From contig NZ_VLLG01000005.1 in the NCBI RefSeq assembly GCF_007830125.1, positions 1-64,000 of the forward strand: 64,000 bases of DNA, given 5' to 3'. Within the stretch, counting starts at the first letter, position 1. Each line of letters starts with the position of its first letter. Both the position numbers and the translations under genes were made by a program. Positions 62,101 to 64,000 of the stretch are shown here, one piece after another. The notes under the pieces are model-generated. The model was not told the origin of the DNA, did no database searches, and saw only the letters and a program-made list of their open reading frames with translations. The DNA comes from Chitinophaga japonensis. Its GTDB lineage: Bacteria > Bacteroidota > Bacteroidia > Chitinophagales > Chitinophagaceae.

Positions 62101-63538
62101 CATCCCCTTCAATCAGGGCATCGTTCAGCACGGGCACGGTAACCAGCACGCTGTTCTGCCCGGCCACCAGGGTAGCGGAGCCGGAAAGCGCCGTATAGTC
62201 TGTGCCCGGTACGGCGGAGCCACTCACGGTATAGGTTACCGTCATATCCTCTTTGAAGGTATAGGTGCCGGGCAGGGCCAGCTTAAAGCTGCCGTCGCCG
62301 GTGGATTCGCCGCCATCGGCCACAAACAGCGCATGGATCTGCCGGTTGAGCGGTATGTTGTCGTCGTCTTCGATATTTATGATCGTGGTATTGGCCGTGG
62401 GGTTAATGGCAAAGGTGGCCAGGTCGCTGGAGCTGCCGCTCAGCAGCGTGATCACGATATCCTCGAGGCCTTCTATCACCATGTCGTTGGTAACGGGAAT
62501 AATAACGTTCACGCTGCCCTTGTTCTTGGAGATGAAAGCCTTGCCGGTAAGCGTAGTGTAGTCTATCCCGTTGGTAGCTGTGCCGCTGATGGAATATACC
62601 ACGGTAATAATATTGTCGGTGGTAACGCCATCCGGCAGGCTGATGGTGAACCGGCCGGGACTACTGGGATTTTCCTTACCGTCAATGTTGCCGGCAATGC
62701 CGATGCTCAGCTCGGAGTCGTCGTCCAGGATGGAGGAGCTTACAGACCGGCTGGTGGACAGCGTCAGGTTAAAGCTGGGCGCAGTAGCGTCGGAAAGGGT
62801 GATCTTTACGGTCTCGTTGCCCTCAATGATCTTGTCGTCTATCACGGGGATGGACAGCACTACGCTGTTGGACCCTGCGGGCAGCACAATCTGCCCGGAA
62901 GGCGTCTGGTAATCCACCCCGTTGGTGGCGGTGCCGCCATCTATAAAATAATCGATGGTGATATCCTCCGGTGCGGTGAGGGAGCCGGGCAACTGGAACT
63001 TGGCGGTAATATCGCTGCCCGGTTCGGCCGCCTGCATGCCGGTGCTGTAGGCGGTGATCACGTTATCGTTGTCGATGATGAGGAAAGTGCCTTCCGAGGG
63101 GTCGCCCAGGGCGTAGCTGGCGCCGCTGGTGAGGCCGGTGGCGCCGGTAATGGTGATGATCACCGTTTCATCCCCTTCTACCAGGTTGTCGTTAATGGCC
63201 CCCAGCAGGATATGCGTGGAGGTTTGCCCGGTGAGGATGGTGGTGCTGCCGGAAAGGGAGCCGGCATAATAGTCCGAACCCTGTACGGCGGTGCCGCCTA
63301 TTTCGTAGGTAATGCTGATGTCCTCCGTGGCGGGGCTTTCTGTCAGCAGGATATCCAGGCCGCCATAGCCACCGCTTTCCTGTGCATTTACGGGATTGCC
63401 GGTCATGACCGTTTGCGCCCTTTTGACTTTCACGGCCTTTCCCGGACCGCTGGCGGCAAAAGCCCCGGCGGTTGCCAGCAAGCAGGCAATGATAGTGCAA
63501 CGTACGATTTTGTAGCAATAACTCATAAATAACGGCAT
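59129..63538 (-). CDS. Giant Calx-beta repeat adhesin with type IX C-terminal signal
   Basis: A 1469-residue surface protein. After a signal peptide (about 1-29) come nine Calx-beta repeats of about 110-120 residues (to about residue 1110; each with a form of GTATNGTDYTALSGTVTIP and LVEGDETV), then two DUF11-type domains (about 1110-1365, IHISNGSDTDQVNVIVRDRV and NTGGVLLSSVNIVDTIPANT), then an 85-residue gliding-motility CHU_C domain (FPNVFTPNGDGLNEYF, YIYNRWGGQVF) for type IX secretion. The acidic Calx-beta repeats bind calcium and stiffen the rod. A role in adhesion or gliding is likely. DNA of some repeats is nearly identical. Confidence 0.92.
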   Translation of the reverse strand: MPLFMSYCYKIVRCTIIACLLATAGAFAASGPGKAVKVKRAQTVMTGNPVNAQESGGYGGLDILLTESPATEDISITYEIGGTAVQGSDYYAGSLSGSTTILTGQTSTHILLGAINDNLVEGDETVIITITGATGLTSGASYALGDPSEGTFLIIDNDNVITAYSTGMQAAEPGSDITAKFQLPGSLTAPEDITIDYFIDGGTATNGVDYQTPSGQIVLPAGSNSVVLSIPVIDDKIIEGNETVKITLSDATAPSFNLTLSTSRSVSSSILDDDSELSIGIAGNIDGKENPSSPGRFTISLPDGVTTDNIITVVYSISGTATNGIDYTTLTGKAFISKNKGSVNVIIPVTNDMVIEGLEDIVITLLSGSSSDLATFAINPTANTTIINIEDDDNIPLNRQIHALFVADGGESTGDGSFKLALPGTYTFKEDMTVTYTVSGSAVPGTDYTALSGSATLVAGQNSVLVTVPVLNDALIEGDESVVITPEPVTVDTFHFAAGDPCTVMIIDDDDDNLKVAVNAYDTTGGEPGDTALFRVSLPNGNAASVPVTVTYSVEGTAINGTDYDTLTGTVVIPVDSSGVFIPVIVKDDELVEGMESVKLTLEGVTSTLPFSVDGSQDTDSVTIADDDNINMDIVVDATIPNGAEPGTVGEFTVSLASGKITSVPIDVTYTSAGTATSGTDYTAFPGTVTIPPGSTSATVMVPVLDDDLVEGDETVSLTLDGATAGLPFVIGAQNSDTVTINDDDDVNMGIVISASANGAEPNTPGEFTVSLASGKIPLVPITITYTVAGTAASGDDYTALSGTVTIPANSSSATFPVPVLNDTIAETDETVIVQLTGVTATMPFTVGAPDRDTVIIDDDDTEQVIITAADPDAGEPANAGQLTIHIASGTPATADITIDYEIAGTATNGVDYTNIASTAVIPAGSSSVTIPISVLDDDLVEGPENILVTLQNLTSAVLYNIGTQNNAAVTIDDDDDDNMNIEVIASKPEAAEPGDDPAREGEFTIRLASGKTAAQDIDVSYAVGGSALNGTDYDTIPAQAVIPAGSGSIAIPIRVIDDIRPEGLETVSLTINNVSGALPFTFGPNSSATVNVLDDDTVLTAAWLSARHDREFVSAGDAITYTIHISNGSDTDQVNVIVRDRVPAYTVFVYAEGGVRPDASGLLTWVIPQIARGTTVTLELRVNVADDLTGADTIYNTGSVDFGDALGEQPLHPADPLDPNVPILNSGPNDPATAIPVNKSGGFVTWKTVKTQDNSATANAGEELLYRIYVRNTGGVLLSSVNIVDTIPANTVYVSNATGGIYDPGTNTISWNRSIGVKVKDSVTFLVKVVDDVTGVTRIANQATVSTADSTALTGLCDPASSNCSGVADTTVIPVDQGPAQGAELSFPNVFTPNGDGLNEYFKITNVETYPGSELYIYNRWGGQVFAAKDYRNDWNGNGLNEGTYFYVLRVKIGEEEKLYKGWVEILR

Positions 63539-63700
63539 AACAGGCGGTTACGGCAACGGCAATTGCCGGTTGATAACAATTGCCCCAATATTCATATCAC
63601 AAATTAATATATAAAATTATAAATATTTATTTAATAAAATAATATTAGTTAAATAAAATATCAAAAATAAGTTCATATAAAAGACACAAGACACTGAATA
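63539..63700 (-). promoter_or_regulatory. AT-rich upstream region of the adhesin gene
   Basis: A 162-nt spacer that is very AT-rich between about 63600 and 63680. On the minus strand an exact TAnnTTTG box (TATTTTTG) lies at 63662-63669, without a clear -33 partner. It is the likely promoter of the adhesin-PorP pair. Confidence 0.35.
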
Positions 63701-64000
63701 TCAGGGCTTTTTATAGGGCTGGATAATATTTTTAATGACGTACTCCGTCAGGGAATTCCGGCCGGTCAGGCCCAGCTTGCGGGTAATGTTATAGCGGTGG
63801 TTCTCAACGGTTTTCACACTTACGTACAGCTCGGCGGCTATTTCCCGGGTGTTCTTGCCTTCAGCTATGAGCTTGATCACGCGGGCTTCGGTTTTGCTGA
63901 GGCTATACCTTTCCTGTAAAGCGGGGGGTATCAGGGGTACGGAGATGGGGTTCTCCGGGATACTCTCCACGGCCCGGCGCATGTTGTCGAAGATGGAGAA
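63701..64000 (-). CDS. LuxR-type response regulator, C-terminal part
   Basis: The gene runs off the right edge; its last 100 residues are seen. They hold a LuxR/NarL helix-turn-helix: LSKTEARVIKLIAEGKNTRE, then AAELYVSVKTVENHRYNITR and KLGLTGRNSLTEYVIKNII. The preceding residues (FSIFDNMRRAVESIPENP) look like a linker, so a receiver or other sensor domain probably lies outside the window. It is upstream of the adhesin gene on the same strand and could regulate it. Confidence 0.85.
   Translation of the reverse strand, partial: FSIFDNMRRAVESIPENPISVPLIPPALQERYSLSKTEARVIKLIAEGKNTREIAAELYVSVKTVENHRYNITRKLGLTGRNSLTEYVIKNIIQPYKKP

Noticed and set aside
60881..63532. An 883-codon plus-strand frame opposite the adhesin gene
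   Set aside because: Antisense shadow of the Calx-beta repeats; its apparent repeats mirror the coding repeats.

Overview
This window is chromosomal DNA of a Bacteroidota bacterium, most likely a soil or plant-associated Chitinophagaceae member (Chitinophaga-like). The evidence is three SusC/SusD pairs, a hybrid two-component regulator, a 7TM-DISM receptor, a FecR with DUF4974, type IX secretion proteins with gliding-motility C-terminal domains, Bacteroidota-style promoter boxes (TAnnTTTG) and GC-rich coding DNA with AT-rich spacers. The genus is an inference.

Layout. 1-1040 is a complete IS982-family insertion sequence that starts at the first base. 1050-6638 holds a MarR regulator, a sodium/solute symporter, a Shelphs-like phosphatase, an orphan FecR anti-sigma factor and a small conserved protein. 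6883-18073 is the first glycan locus: GH51 arabinofuranosidase, aldose 1-epimerase, GH30 glucanase, SusD, SusC and a 7TM receptor whose C-terminus is a transposase-type zinc ribbon. 18160-19215 has a LysE exporter and an NlpE-like lipoprotein. 19248-25946 is a six-gene catabolic operon (Zn-dehydrogenase, MFS, SDR, Gfo/Idh, TIM-barrel isomerase, GH88-like hydrolase). 26081-33602 holds an M20 amidohydrolase, a PAF-acetylhydrolase-like esterase, a Tat-signal isomerase, an FtsX-type permease and a BNR/sialidase-like hydrolase. 33758-37266 is ethanolamine use (EutC, EutB, permease), followed by an orphan PAS histidine kinase. 38928-57999 is the second glycan locus (GH2, GH16, beta-helix protein, two SusD/SusC pairs, HTCS regulator). 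58048-63538 has a YdeI-type gene remnant and a PorP/SprF plus Calx-beta/CHU_C type IX pair. A LuxR-type regulator runs off the right edge.

How the genes work together. In each glycan locus a sensor lies upstream of SusC/SusD import pairs and secreted hydrolases on the same strand: sense oligosaccharide, induce transport, cut outside, import, finish in the periplasm or cytoplasm. The first locus has enzymes suited to beta-1,6-glucan or arabinan side chains. The second has enzymes suited to a galactan-like polymer.

The least ordinary signals are: the receptor-transposase zinc-ribbon fusion at 16154-18073; at least eight intergenic spacers filled with 7-bp-period repeats, each with its own heptamer word and several folded as inverted arms around a short core, one of which appears to encode the lipoprotein signal of the GH30 enzyme; a perfect 19-bp inverted repeat bracketing only the GH16 gene; and a hairpin that buries the IS982 transposase start codon.
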